Assembly: GCA_017395635.1 (NCBI GenBank) | Contig: JAFQOE010000020.1 | Location: forward strand, 36,730-100,729 | DNA: 64,000 bases | DNA from: Lachnospiraceae bacterium | Lineage (GTDB): Bacteria > Bacillota > Clostridia > Lachnospirales > Lachnospiraceae | Direction of reading: 5' to 3' | Shown here: positions 36,320-46,415 of the stretch, piece by piece | Layout of the letters: the number at the start of each line of letters is the position of its first letter | How positions within the stretch are numbered: position 1 is the first letter of the stretch | Made by a program: the position numbers and the translations under genes | The notes under the pieces: generated by a model | Databases searched by the model: none | Told to the model about the DNA's origin: nothing | The model's input: only the letters and a program-made list of their open reading frames with translations

Positions 36320-38845
36320 TCATATCTCTTTATTTGCCATCATGATTACGATTTCTTCTGTTGTGGCTTGATATAGCTGTATAAGCTCCTCATGGTGTTC
36401 TTTCACATAAGCAAACTGCTGCTGATTGTTATCATTCAGATAATCTTTACCCGCTTTCTCTATATTAGCAGCAAGCTCTGAGAGTTTCACAGCACCGATG
36501 TTCAATGAGGTGGATTTTAAAGAATGCACATAAGTAACATATTCCTTCCAATTCTCATTGGTATAGCTTTGTCTGAGTTGATTAATTCGGTCTACTCTTC
36601 CATCATAATATATCTTTATAAACTCATAATACATATCCTTATTAAATGCACAATACTTCATTCCGATAGAAGAATCAATATATTCTCCCATAATTTCTTT
36701 TGTTGGGGATGATATTGTTTCTTCCGAAAGATCCTTAGTTTCTATCTCTTTTGTAGTATTGAGCAAAGATATTTTATGACTTGGTATATACTTTACAAGC
36801 ATTTGTTCAAGTTTCACAACATCAATCGGCTTACTCAAATAATCATCGAAACCATTGGATAGATACATATCTTTTGCACCCGTAATTGCATTTGCAGTTA
36901 ATGCAATAATAACCGTATCCTTTTTCAAATCCTTATTATGAATACACTTGATTGTTTCGATACCATCCATCTGTGGCATCATGTGGTCTAACAGAACCAA
37001 ATCGAAACGTTCCTTTTTCATGTAATCAATACATTCCTGTCCACTACCACAAGCTGTAACTTGTGCCTGTGTGGACTTTAAAAGGCTTTGTATTACAAAC
37101 AGGTTCATTTCATGGTCGTCAACAGCTAAAATCTTGGCATCCGGTGCAACAAAGCTTCCGGTATAGACCTCATCAACAGACTCTTTAGATTTTGATTTGA
37201 AATCACCGATTTCTTTGGAGTCCACAATTTGCTGTGGAATATACAATGTAAAGACTGACCCTTCACCATATACACTTTCTATTTCAATACGACCACCCAT
37301 ATTTTCTGCTAATCGATGTGTGATTGCCAATCCTAACCCTGTACCTTCGATACTTCGATTCTTGTCCAAATCCAATCTTTGGAAATTATCAAATAAGTTT
37401 CCCAAATCCTCTTCTTTGATACCAATTCCGGTATCTTTGATAGCGATTTTTAACAGGATATGATTATTATCGTTCTTTTCATGCGTGACTTCAAAAGATA
37501 CAGAACCGTCTCTTGTGTACTTAATGGCATTATTCAATAGATTAATCATCATTTGACGAATTCTGTCCGCATCCCCTAATAGTACACTTGGCAAGTGTTT
37601 TTCTATAGACACATTAAATGCTAATCCTTTTTCATGTGCCATATATTGAATCATAGTAACTACATCTTGCAAAAGGCCATTCACTTCATATTCATCGCTG
37701 TTGATTTCAAATTTCCCTGCTTCAATCTTAGAAAAATCCAACACGTCGTTAATTAATGACAAAAGATTAGAACTGGCATTTTTGATATTTGAGGCGTATT
37801 GGAGAATACTAGTCACTTTGCACTCTCGCAATATCATTTCATTCATTCCGATAATAGCATTAATTGGTGTTCGAATTTCATGAGACATATTCGCAAGAAA
37901 CTCACTTTTGGCTCGGTTGGCATGTTCAGCCTCTTCTTTAGCAGCACGCAACTCTTCACTCTCCTGTGCTTTTTCGGCTGTAACAAAAAGGTAGAAGCCA
38001 ACAATCACAAACAATACAAGAAACAATCCAAACACCCACAAAACAAGGCTTGTAATGTACATAATTCCTTCAGATAATGCTTCATCCGGTACAATTCCAA
38101 CCGTATAGATGCCATAATGGGATAATTCAGAAACAAATAGGAAATATTTATCGTTATTATATTTTACATAGCTGCTGGCTGCAGTTGCAACATTCATTTT
38201 ATCCCGAATAATCAGAAAGGTTTTATGGATTTTATCGGCATTAAGAAATTCCTCATCATAGGTATCTTGAACAAATGGTACAATAATTTCAAAGTCTGAA
38301 TTTGCAATTAATACCTGTCCTGCACCTGAATAACACTCTCTTCCGAAAGTATCCTTTAATACCTGATCACCATACAGTTTATATAATACATATTTTACAT
38401 TGTCTCCATTATAGACCGGAACAGTAAACATCATACCTTTTTCTTTTTGATAGGATACTGCTTGTTTACCACGAAAAGATTCTCTTATTCCTGTAAAATC
38501 AGATGCAACAATTGGCGCTCCATATAAAACTGTTCCATCTAATGCTACCATTCCCAGAGAAACACCTTCCTGCTCCTGTTGAACAATAAGAAAACCTTTT
38601 TCAAAATCCATATTGTTCTGAATTGCATTTGAAATATTATTCAACTGAACAAATTGCGTCTCAATACTCTGTTCTACCTGCTCACTGATTAAGAGTGCCT
38701 GTTCTGTCAACTGATTTTCGATATTGTCTGTCAGCATTTGATTCATTTTGTAACCAAGCAAACAACCAACTATCATCATAATTGTCAGAAGAACGGTAAT
38801 TACGAGTATTGCTTTCTTACTTAATAGTTTTCTCTTATTCTTCAT
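36320..38845 (-). CDS. Hybrid sensor histidine kinase with receiver and Hpt domains
   Basis: An 841-residue phosphorelay protein. Two membrane helices (about 11-33 and 262-290) flank an extracellular sensor of some 225 residues. Cytoplasmic order is HisKA (H near 322 in [12 protein letters not shown]), HATPase ([24 protein letters not shown]), receiver (D near 620 in [14 protein letters not shown] in YLSKPID) and Hpt (H near 774 in [13 protein letters not shown]). It overlaps the upstream BMP-family gene by 11 bases. That coupling suggests the two binding proteins feed its extracellular sensor. No DNA-binding output lies beside it. Confidence 0.92.
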   Translation of the reverse strand: MKNKRKLLSKKAILVITVLLTIMMIVGCLLGYKMNQMLTDNIENQLTEQALLISEQVEQSIETQFVQLNNISNAIQNNMDFEKGFLIVQQEQEGVSLGMVALDGTVLYGAPIVASDFTGIRESFRGKQAVSYQKEKGMMFTVPVYNGDNVKYVLYKLYGDQVLKDTFGRECYSGAGQVLIANSDFEIIVPFVQDTYDEEFLNADKIHKTFLIIRDKMNVATAASSYVKYNNDKYFLFVSELSHYGIYTVGIVPDEALSEGIMYITSLVLWVFGLFLVLFVIVGFYLFVTAEKAQESEELRAAKEEAEHANRAKSEFLANMSHEIRTPINAIIGMNEMILRECKVTSILQYASNIKNASSNLLSLINDVLDFSKIEAGKFEINSDEYEVNGLLQDVVTMIQYMAHEKGLAFNVSIEKHLPSVLLGDADRIRQMMINLLNNAIKYTRDGSVSFEVTHEKNDNNHILLKIAIKDTGIGIKEEDLGNLFDNFQRLDLDKNRSIEGTGLGLAITHRLAENMGGRIEIESVYGEGSVFTLYIPQQIVDSKEIGDFKSKSKESVDEVYTGSFVAPDAKILAVDDHEMNLFVIQSLLKSTQAQVTACGSGQECIDYMKKERFDLVLLDHMMPQMDGIETIKCIHNKDLKKDTVIIALTANAITGAKDMYLSNGFDDYLSKPIDVVKLEQMLVKYIPSHKISLLNTTKEIETKDLSEETISSPTKEIMGEYIDSSIGMKYCAFNKDMYYEFIKIYYDGRVDRINQLRQSYTNENWKEYVTYVHSLKSTSLNIGAVKLSELAANIEKAGKDYLNDNNQQQFAYVKEHHEELIQLYQATTEEIVIMMANKEI

Positions 38846-39944
38846 AAAATTCCACGCCCTCTACATACCAGTCCAAGTATTTTAATAACTGTTCATCACT
38901 AATCGTTTCCCCTTTATTACAACGAATTGTGTGTTCTGTGTCGTAAATAATTCCGGAAAAGACATCATAACCATTCATCATCTCTTTTTTTGCTTCTTCA
39001 ATGATTGCGATTATCTCTTGTGTCACCTTTGGAGAATATTCTGTTAAACCTACAGCATCTTGTTCGATTCCTATCCAATAGGTATCAACCGCGTCTGATT
39101 TACCACGAGAATAATCAAGTAATATTTCACGATATGTTGAACCGAAATGGAATTCAGCAGCCGTCAGGAAATTATCAGACAGTCCCTCTAATGCTTCATG
39201 ATATCCAATAGATTCAATTCCTTTTTGCTCAGCCACTTCAACTATATTGGGTTGATTTTGATGATATGTAATGACATCCACATTCATTTCATCAATGAGA
39301 TTTGTAGCTAATTCTTTTTCTTTCGCTGCGTCGTCCCATGAATCACTCCATGCAACAACTACCTTTGCATCCGGATTTACTCTCTTAACACCAAGAGTAA
39401 ATGCATTGATTCCGCGATTCACCTCACAATTTGGCATTGCTGCTACATAACCAATTGTGTTGCTTTCAGTTTGCATTCCTGCAATAATTCCGGTCAAATA
39501 TCTCGCCTGATACATACGGGCAAAATAGCTCTTAATACCTTCTACGCCGTGATCAAAAGAGCTGGTATAGAAGGTAATATCCGGATACTCCTTTGTAACA
39601 TCTGCTATTTCTGCAACATATCCATAGCTTGACAAAATAATAATATCCATATTGTCTTCTGCCAGTTCGCGAATAGCCTGTTCACATTTTCCTTCGTTTT
39701 CCTTGACATTTTCTTTGACAAATAATTGAGCGTCTAATTCATTACAGGCTTCTTTGATTCCTTCATAATGCAGATTATTCCATCCCTGTTCGGTTGTCGT
39801 ACCGGTTATAATAAAGCCAACCCGAAGTTGTTTTTCTTTCTTGTTCCCTGTCATAACAATAAATATAATACTTATGATAATCAATATAAATACAACAATA
39901 CCTGCTATTAAAAGAAGGGATTTTAACTGTTTTCTATTTTTCAT
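38835..39944 (-). CDS. BMP/PnrA-family binding protein, membrane-anchored (copy 1)
   Basis: A 369-residue extracytoplasmic binding protein of the basic membrane protein family, whose known members bind purine nucleosides. Key features are [55 protein letters not shown] and [14 protein letters not shown]. It has an uncleaved-looking N-terminal helix (about 9-32) and no lipobox cysteine, so it is probably tethered by that helix. It overlaps its paralogue upstream by 11 bases and the kinase downstream by 11 bases. No nucleoside ABC permease or ATPase gene is present nearby. Confidence 0.88.
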   Translation of the reverse strand: MKNRKQLKSLLLIAGIVVFILIIISIIFIVMTGNKKEKQLRVGFIITGTTTEQGWNNLHYEGIKEACNELDAQLFVKENVKENEGKCEQAIRELAEDNMDIIILSSYGYVAEIADVTKEYPDITFYTSSFDHGVEGIKSYFARMYQARYLTGIIAGMQTESNTIGYVAAMPNCEVNRGINAFTLGVKRVNPDAKVVVAWSDSWDDAAKEKELATNLIDEMNVDVITYHQNQPNIVEVAEQKGIESIGYHEALEGLSDNFLTAAEFHFGSTYREILLDYSRGKSDAVDTYWIGIEQDAVGLTEYSPKVTQEIIAIIEEAKKEMMNGYDVFSGIIYDTEHTIRCNKGETISDEQLLKYLDWYVEGVEFYEE

Positions 39945-41049
39945 GTACTACCACTCCCTTCACATACCAATCAAATGAGTTCAACATCGCATCATCCGGG
40001 AAATTCTCCCCCTCATTAATTCGGGTATTTCCTTCTGAATCAACAATCGGACCATAGAACACATCGAATCTGCCATCATATAATTCTTTTTCCTTTTCCT
40101 TAAGAACTTTGTCGATACCATTTTTTACATTAGATGTGAGTGGTGACAAGGAAACAATTCCTGTTTCTACTCCCTCCCAATATCTCTCAGATTTAAATTT
40201 GCCTTGCAAACATCTAAGTAACTGCGGTGTATAATATGCTTCCCAATTCCATACAGCAGCTGTCAGAAAACTATTTGGATAATTACTGCTATTGTCCATA
40301 TTGTATCCAATAGACCAGATGCCTTTTTCTTCTGCTACATCTAACGGTGCTACAGTGTCACAATGCATTGTAAGAACGTCTACATTATAGTCATCGCATA
40401 AATATCTTGCTGCATTTGCATTTGCATCAAAATCGGTCCATGCATCCTTTTTAGTTAATGATTCACTGTACATAACATGAACCACAGCATCCGGATTCAC
40501 AGATTGTACACCCAAAGTAAATGCATTAATGCCGCGATTTACTTCGGAAATAGGATATGCTGCAACATAACCGATAGAATTCGTTTCCGTTTGCATTCCG
40601 GCAACAATACCACTTAGATAGCGCATCTGATACATTCTTCCAAAGTAAGTAGATACATTTTTTGCAATTTGAACACCAGTGGCATGATAGAACTCTATGT
40701 CAGGATTCTCCTGTGCAATCTTAATAATATAATCACCATAATTAAAAGAATTACAAATGATAATCTTGCAACCACTATCAATCATTTTTTGCATTACATC
40801 TATACAAGTATCATCAAACGGAACATCTTCTTCATATATTATTTGTAAGTTTAATTCATCGGCTGTCTTACTTATCCCTTCGTAATGAGACTGTCCCCAT
40901 CCCTTATCATCAATGGTTCCGTTGTACACAAATCCAACCTTTGTTTGTTCTTTTGTTACTTCGGTGTTTCTTTCATTGCCATGCATCGTTAACATTCCGA
41001 TGATGATAATTGACAAAATTACAACTGCAACTATGGTGATTTTCTTCAT
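39934..41049 (-). CDS. BMP/PnrA-family binding protein, membrane-anchored (copy 2)
   Basis: A 371-residue paralogue of the next gene, clearly diverged. Shared features are VGFVYNGTIDDKGWGQSHYE, MRYLSGIVAGMQTETN and [19 protein letters not shown], while the hinge and C-terminal halves differ. The N-terminal helix (about 3-22) has no cysteine. AAAGGA seven bases before the ATG and 105 bases of upstream spacer suggest it may be the first gene of a three-gene unit with the second BMP and the kinase. Different ligands for the two copies are plausible. Confidence 0.88.
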   Translation of the reverse strand: MKKITIVAVVILSIIIIGMLTMHGNERNTEVTKEQTKVGFVYNGTIDDKGWGQSHYEGISKTADELNLQIIYEEDVPFDDTCIDVMQKMIDSGCKIIICNSFNYGDYIIKIAQENPDIEFYHATGVQIAKNVSTYFGRMYQMRYLSGIVAGMQTETNSIGYVAAYPISEVNRGINAFTLGVQSVNPDAVVHVMYSESLTKKDAWTDFDANANAARYLCDDYNVDVLTMHCDTVAPLDVAEEKGIWSIGYNMDNSSNYPNSFLTAAVWNWEAYYTPQLLRCLQGKFKSERYWEGVETGIVSLSPLTSNVKNGIDKVLKEKEKELYDGRFDVFYGPIVDSEGNTRINEGENFPDDAMLNSFDWYVKGVVVHEK

Positions 41050-41154
41050 TGATGTATCCTTTCTTATTCATTCGTTCATAGTATTAATTATTCAAATGTA
41101 ACAGTTCAGTGCAGAATAATACACTTGCTGTATTCTTCATGAGAAAATGAAAAA

Positions 41155-42000
41155 TTATTCATGCTCGAGTTCTACGCATACGATCTCCGGCCGATTCAAT
41201 ATACGCAACGGAATGATGCTATTACCAAGTCCACGGCTGATAATCATGGAGACATCGTTTTTCACGTGTAAACCCTCTGTGTATTCAGGAAACAATCCTT
41301 GATCTGGTGCAATCATTCCACCAATGCCTGGTAAACGGAACTGTCCTCCATGTGCATGACCTGACAATATTAAATCAACATTCTCTTTGCTATAAAATGA
41401 CATATTTTGTGGTTCGTGTGCCAGTAATAATACAAACTTCTGAGTATTAATATCCTTTGATAACTCATGAAGTGTATTGCCTAACAGACTTCCATCATCT
41501 AATCCAATCATTACAAAGTCAGTAGTATCCTCTACTGTATCATCCTTTTCATTGTGATTGATTTCTACAACTTCGTTATCCAATATTGTAGTACCGGTAT
41601 TCTTAATCTGATTGATTAGTTTTTCATACAAAGTATCATCCAACCAAAGTTCATGATTTCCTGTGATATAATAACAAGGAGCTAGATTAACTGCTTCTTC
41701 AAGAAAAGTAATGGCAACGTCTATATTGGTATGATTGCTATCTACTATATCTCCTGTTACAACAATCATGTCCGGTTGTAATTCTTTGATTTTATTAATT
41801 AAATGTTGCTGTTTCCTTCCGAAATTTTTATTATGTAAGTCGGATATCTGTACGATACGATAACCATCAAGTCTAGCCGAAACTCTACTTGACGAAAAAG
41901 TATAATGTGTAACTTCAAGGACATTATTTTGCCAAAAACAAAATAGAGCAATCATTAAAACACATATTGCAATTATAATTGTTTTCTTTTTACTTTTCAT
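41155..42000 (-). CDS. Membrane-anchored metallophosphoesterase (YkuE-like)
   Basis: Calcineurin-like phosphoesterase of 281 residues with an N-terminal membrane helix (about 7-25). Metal-binding motifs are complete: QISDLHNKNFG, VVTGDIVD, ITGNHELW, LLAHEP and ILSGHAHGGQFR. Relatives include YkuE and UDP-diacylglucosamine-type hydrolases; the substrate cannot be told. ATG 42000 has GGGTG six bases upstream; an in-frame GTG lies at 42009. Confidence 0.92.
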   Translation of the reverse strand: MKSKKKTIIIAICVLMIALFCFWQNNVLEVTHYTFSSSRVSARLDGYRIVQISDLHNKNFGRKQQHLINKIKELQPDMIVVTGDIVDSNHTNIDVAITFLEEAVNLAPCYYITGNHELWLDDTLYEKLINQIKNTGTTILDNEVVEINHNEKDDTVEDTTDFVMIGLDDGSLLGNTLHELSKDINTQKFVLLLAHEPQNMSFYSKENVDLILSGHAHGGQFRLPGIGGMIAPDQGLFPEYTEGLHVKNDVSMIISRGLGNSIIPLRILNRPEIVCVELEHE

Positions 42001-42066
42001 GGTATTCACCCTGTTTATTTTTCGATAAATTGAATAGAGGACTTCTTGAAACGCCTAATACCCTCG

Positions 42067-43266
42067 TTACTTTGTCTTCAATAAATATGTAATTGCTTCC
42101 TTCAAGCCATCTACAGACAATGTATACATATGGAACAACTCAGACAAAGCATCTTCTGATTCCATCCAGGTAACAGCACTTCTCTGTGTATGATATCGCG
42201 GATTCATCCAAACACATTTTTTGTACTTGCTGTTTAGAAGCTGGCACCACTCATATCCTGACAAACCATCGTTTGGTCCTTTGTAATTGCCGTTTTTATC
42301 AAATAGTTCTTCTGGTGCCATTTGCGCATCTCCGACGATAATCACTTTGTAGTCTTTATCATAATGTTTGAATAAATAGTCCAAATCTACCCAGTCACCC
42401 ATCTCACACTCCGCAGTTTTATATACTTTGGAATAAATGCAATTATGAAAATAATAAGTTTGCACGTCTTTGAAATGATTTGCTTTGTGTACAGCCTGAA
42501 ACAACTCATTACACAGATTCATAAACGGAATCATCGTTCCACCACAGTCAAATAATAACAATAGCTTTACTGTATTCTTTCTTGGTCGTTCAAATTCTAA
42601 CTGTAGATAACCGCCATTGTTACATGTTTTATCGATGGTTTTATCAATATCCAATTCTGTTTTCGGTACATCTAACCTTGATGAATATTGACGCAAGCGA
42701 CGAAATGCGACTTGATATTGACGCATATTCAATACTTTATCATTACGGAAGTCTTCGTATTTTCTTTCACTCATAACTTGAAATGCACTCTGCATACCAC
42801 CTTGTTCACCGATACGGATACCTCCAACGGTTCGTCCATGGTGACCAAATGAAGAACCACCGGAAGTACCAATCCAATGATTACCACCATTATGTTCGGA
42901 ATTTTGCTCCATAAGACGTTCACGGAACATTCGCTTAACTTCATCTGCATTTTTTTGCTGATTAAAAGCATACATTTCGGCATTCTGATGATCTACTTCC
43001 ATTTCTTCCCCTTTATCCAACCAGTCTTTTAGTTGTGGAGGGATTGCATCTTCTGACTGAATATTCTTGAAATACTCCATAAATGCCATATCAAATTTAT
43101 CATAATCTGATTCACTTTTTACTAAAATCATTCGACTGACATAGTAAAACTGAGAAAAATTGGAACCAACCAATCCCTTGTCTAATGCTTCCATCAAAGT
43201 CAGCCATTCTGTCATGGAAATATCCAATCCTTTTGCTTTCAGTATATAAAAGAATTCTATAAACAT
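42067..43266 (-). CDS. VWA/CoxE-like protein paired with a MoxR ATPase
   Basis: A 399-residue protein of the CoxE-like von Willebrand A group. The N-terminal half is helical, with a Gly/His-rich middle (GTSGGSSFGHHGRTVGGIRI). The VWA core starts NTVKLLLLFDCGGTMIPF, has KVIIVGDAQMAP, and ends with YEWCQLLNSKYKKCVWMNP. The usual metal site DxSxS is DCGGT here, so metal binding may be altered. The MoxR AAA+ gene lies 14 bases upstream; such pairs act as metal-insertion or chaperone complexes. Confidence 0.85.
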   Translation of the reverse strand: MFIEFFYILKAKGLDISMTEWLTLMEALDKGLVGSNFSQFYYVSRMILVKSESDYDKFDMAFMEYFKNIQSEDAIPPQLKDWLDKGEEMEVDHQNAEMYAFNQQKNADEVKRMFRERLMEQNSEHNGGNHWIGTSGGSSFGHHGRTVGGIRIGEQGGMQSAFQVMSERKYEDFRNDKVLNMRQYQVAFRRLRQYSSRLDVPKTELDIDKTIDKTCNNGGYLQLEFERPRKNTVKLLLLFDCGGTMIPFMNLCNELFQAVHKANHFKDVQTYYFHNCIYSKVYKTAECEMGDWVDLDYLFKHYDKDYKVIIVGDAQMAPEELFDKNGNYKGPNDGLSGYEWCQLLNSKYKKCVWMNPRYHTQRSAVTWMESEDALSELFHMYTLSVDGLKEAITYLLKTK

Positions 43267-43280
43267 AGCGTTCTCCGTCC

Positions 43281-44096
43281 TTAATATAACTTCGCTTTCT
43301 TTAATGCTTCCAAATCTTCATCCTTCTTAAGCAAAACGCCAATAAACGGTAATTCTTCTCGTAACTTATCTGTTGAAACACCACTAAGTGTTAATGCATG
43401 AATCCAATCAATTAATTCCGATGTACTCGGCTTTTTGCGAATATCTTTTATTGAGCGAATCCAATAGAATGTGTCTAACGCATTTTTTAATACATTTTCT
43501 TCCAAATTTTCAAAGTGAGCATTCACAATTTCCGTCATTTGTTCTCTATCAGGAAAAGCAATGTAATGGAAAATACATCTTCTAAGAAATGCATCCGGCA
43601 ACTCTTTTTCTGCGTTAGAAGTGATTACTACAATAGGGCGTTCTTTCGCTTTCACGGTTTCCTTCGTTTCATGGATATAAAATTCCATTTTGTCAAGTTC
43701 CCATAATAAGTCGTTCGGAAATTCCAAATCAGCCTTATCGATTTCATCAATTAATAAGATAACCTGTTTGTCTGCCTTAAAAGCTTCTCCTAATTTGCCT
43801 AGTTTAATATAATGGGCAATATCATCTACACCTTCCTCACCAAATTGTGAATCATATAGTCTCTGAATAGTGTCATACACATACAGACCATCTTGTGCTT
43901 TTGTAGTAGACTTAATATTCCAGATATATAATTCTTTGTTCATAGACTGACTAATTGCTTCTGCAAGCATAGTCTTTCCGGTTCCCGGTTCTCCTTTAAT
44001 TAATAACGGTTTTTGTAATGCAACAGCCACATCAACTGCAGCCATTAATTCTTCACTTGCTACATAATCTTTGCTGCCTGTAAATTTTGCTACCAT
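43281..44096 (-). CDS. MoxR-family AAA+ ATPase
   Basis: A 271-residue AAA+ chaperone ATPase. Walker A is GEPGTGKTMLAEAI (about residues 35-48), Walker B is VILLIDEIDKAD, sensor 1 is VVITSNAEKELPDAFLRRC with the arginine finger region, and sensor 2 is around RKKPSTSELIDWIHAL. The paired VWA protein follows at once. AAAGGAG six bases before the ATG. The client of the pair is unknown. Confidence 0.93.
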   Translation of the reverse strand: MVAKFTGSKDYVASEELMAAVDVAVALQKPLLIKGEPGTGKTMLAEAISQSMNKELYIWNIKSTTKAQDGLYVYDTIQRLYDSQFGEEGVDDIAHYIKLGKLGEAFKADKQVILLIDEIDKADLEFPNDLLWELDKMEFYIHETKETVKAKERPIVVITSNAEKELPDAFLRRCIFHYIAFPDREQMTEIVNAHFENLEENVLKNALDTFYWIRSIKDIRKKPSTSELIDWIHALTLSGVSTDKLREELPFIGVLLKKDEDLEALKKAKLY

Positions 44097-44118
44097 GTTG
44101 TACTCCTTTGCTTATTAA

Positions 44119-45501
44119 TCATTTATCTACGCTTTGACTATTGGGGCTTTCTAATTTAACTATATCAAAATCAAATGTAAGAGTTCCCGTATTAATTTCA
44201 TTAAAAGAATCTAATATTCTCTCTGCAACACAAATACTATTCTCTTCGTTTGCGTCTAACAATATTACAATTAACTGACGACTTGAATATCTTGTGGACA
44301 CATCCACTCTTCGTAACGAGTTAAAAACTGCTCGTTCCAACATCTCCATCGCGCGTTCTGTTTCGGTTAAATTTTCCTTTTGAGCATCATCCATATTCAA
44401 GGTGAATAGTATAGTCTGCACATCACGATTGCTTCTTGCTACAATTCTACGGATGAAATTGTAGATATGATGAAAATTATCAAAATCCAACATATAGGTT
44501 CCATTGCCTGAATCGGAACGCTGCATAATATCACGTATATAATTCAAATCCACTGTTTTACTTGCTCGTTTTGCTTCTGCGACATGTTGGTCAGTATAAA
44601 AATGATAAGAATTCTTACCGTTTTGTTTTACATGGTATAATGCTTTGTCTGCTGCACTGTAAAGTGATTTGAAATCATTACCGTCATCCGGATACTGTGC
44701 AATTCCAACTGAAACAGATGAATTGGTATCAAAATTACATTGAGCAATATGAGCAACCATATCTGAAATGATATTAGTAGCTCGTGTACCAAGAATATCT
44801 TTGTCTTTATTTCCGGAAACAAACATCATGAATTCATCTCCACCAATACGACAAACCACATCATCTTCTTCAGCATACTTTTTCAAAGTATCTGCAAATA
44901 ATTTCAAGATGTGATCTCCAGCAATGTGTCCGTAATTGTCGTTAATTGCTTTAAAATTATCCATATCCATCATTAACAGTGCCCCATCAACACCATTTTG
45001 TAGAAGCATATCGACTTTTTCTTCTGTATAGGAACGATTCCATAAACCTGTAAGTGCATCCTGAAATGATTTGCTCTTTATATCAGATACCTCTTTGATT
45101 TTCTCATGTAGACGATCTGCCAGGTTTTTACGCAATTCTTCTAATTCCAAAATACGTCCTATTCTTGAACGCATTACTATCGTTGAAAATGGTTTTGCAA
45201 TAAAGTCCTGTGCCCCTTTTTCCAAACAAAAGCTTTCCGTTTGTGCGTCTACGTTTGCGGTCAGAAATACGATTGGAATATTACAACAAGCATCCTTCTT
45301 TTGAATTTCTTCCATAACCATATATCCATCCATATCAGGCATATTTAAGTCTAACAATATTAAGTCTGGTGTGTTTTTTTCAAGGAATTTGAGTGCTTGA
45401 TCCCCCATGGTTACTGCTGTAACCTTGTATAAATCTGATAATGCATTCTTCGCCATAACTAAATTTGTTTTGTCATCATCTACAATAAGTATATGTTTCA
45501 T
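44119..45501 (-). CDS. Response regulator: receiver + diguanylate cyclase + degenerate GGDEF-like domain
   Basis: A 460-residue regulator. The receiver (about 1-120) has the acidic pocket in IVDDDKT, phospho-acceptor D51 in LILLDLNMPDMDG and K in FIAKPFS. A GGDEF domain follows (DALTGLWNRSYTE, MDMDNFKAINDNYGH, RIGGDEFMMFV near residue 220), so c-di-GMP synthesis on phosphorylation is expected. Residues from about 335 form a second region with DFDNFHHIYNF and STRYSSRQLIVILL, placed like a GGDEF domain that has lost its signature. The second ATG (45501) has the better spacing to GGAGG. A hybrid kinase is encoded two genes upstream. Confidence 0.9.
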   Translation of the reverse strand: MKHILIVDDDKTNLVMAKNALSDLYKVTAVTMGDQALKFLEKNTPDLILLDLNMPDMDGYMVMEEIQKKDACCNIPIVFLTANVDAQTESFCLEKGAQDFIAKPFSTIVMRSRIGRILELEELRKNLADRLHEKIKEVSDIKSKSFQDALTGLWNRSYTEEKVDMLLQNGVDGALLMMDMDNFKAINDNYGHIAGDHILKLFADTLKKYAEEDDVVCRIGGDEFMMFVSGNKDKDILGTRATNIISDMVAHIAQCNFDTNSSVSVGIAQYPDDGNDFKSLYSAADKALYHVKQNGKNSYHFYTDQHVAEAKRASKTVDLNYIRDIMQRSDSGNGTYMLDFDNFHHIYNFIRRIVARSNRDVQTILFTLNMDDAQKENLTETERAMEMLERAVFNSLRRVDVSTRYSSRQLIVILLDANEENSICVAERILDSFNEINTGTLTFDFDIVKLESPNSQSVDK

Positions 45502-45533
45502 CATATGCCTCCTTCATTTTTTGACTCGGTTTT

Positions 45534-46415
45534 TCATAGGTCACTTGTCATTATCTTTTTTTGAAAAGCGAGACCGAAAGTTCCCGGACCACAATTTCCG
45601 GCTACGGTCGCCGAAGTTTTTGTCACATCAACAGAATCAAATTTTACATATCGTTCTATTTCTTGTTTTATGTAACTTAAATCACTTACACTACACGCTG
45701 CATGCGTAATAAAAAGTTTTTCAGTGTTAATTCGTTTTGATTTTTTTAATTCTTTTCGGATATAATCTGCAGTACATTGTTCATAACTTCCTACATAAAT
45801 GGCTTTTAGCTTCATAAATCCTTTTTCCATTTTCAACACAGGGTGAATATGGAACAAATTGCAAAACCACCTAATGTTTTTACCAATTTTTCCGTTCTTA
45901 TATAAATAATCTGCACTATTTACTAAAAAAGTAGTTGATACAATGTTTCGCATTGCTTTTATATCACTAATGATTTCTTCAGGTTCTTTGTTTGAGCGAA
46001 GAAGTTTGGTTGCATGTAATACCAAAAGCCCTAAACCAGTAGATACATGCCAAGAATCTACAATGTGAATACGTTTTCCGTATTCTTTCATTTCTCGTGC
46101 AGCTTTACTTGAATTTTTGACACATTGACTTACTTTTGAACTAATCGCAATGTGTATGACTTCATCATACTCTTTCAGTTTGTTTGAAAAAAAAGCTTCA
46201 AAATCAGCAACAGAAGGTGCTTTGGTAACCACGTGTTTATCTTCATCTTGTAAATAATCAAACATATTGACAGAATTCATTTCATCCACATCTCTGAAAT
46301 TGCCGGTATCTGTCTGAATGTAAAAATATACAATATCTATGTTATTATTCTTTAATAATTGTTCCGGTAAATCACATGCACAATCTGTTGTTATACAAAT
46401 TGATTTATTCTCCAT
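45534..46415 (-). CDS. DegV-family fatty-acid-binding protein
   Basis: DegV proteins bind long-chain fatty acids; related FakB proteins hand them to the kinase FakA. Seen here are [55 protein letters not shown] and the C-terminal [20 protein letters not shown]. The 293-residue length is normal. ATG 46415 lies inside the last codons of the preceding kinase gene (11-base overlap), so translation is coupled. No fakA-like gene is seen here. Confidence 0.9.
   Translation of the reverse strand: MENKSICITTDCACDLPEQLLKNNNIDIVYFYIQTDTGNFRDVDEMNSVNMFDYLQDEDKHVVTKAPSVADFEAFFSNKLKEYDEVIHIAISSKVSQCVKNSSKAAREMKEYGKRIHIVDSWHVSTGLGLLVLHATKLLRSNKEPEEIISDIKAMRNIVSTTFLVNSADYLYKNGKIGKNIRWFCNLFHIHPVLKMEKGFMKLKAIYVGSYEQCTADYIRKELKKSKRINTEKLFITHAACSVSDLSYIKQEIERYVKFDSVDVTKTSATVAGNCGPGTFGLAFQKKIMTSDL

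Noticed and set aside
38835..41049. Tandem BMP genes as an assembly duplication
   Set aside because: The two proteins differ over most of their length and only share family motifs, so they are old paralogues.
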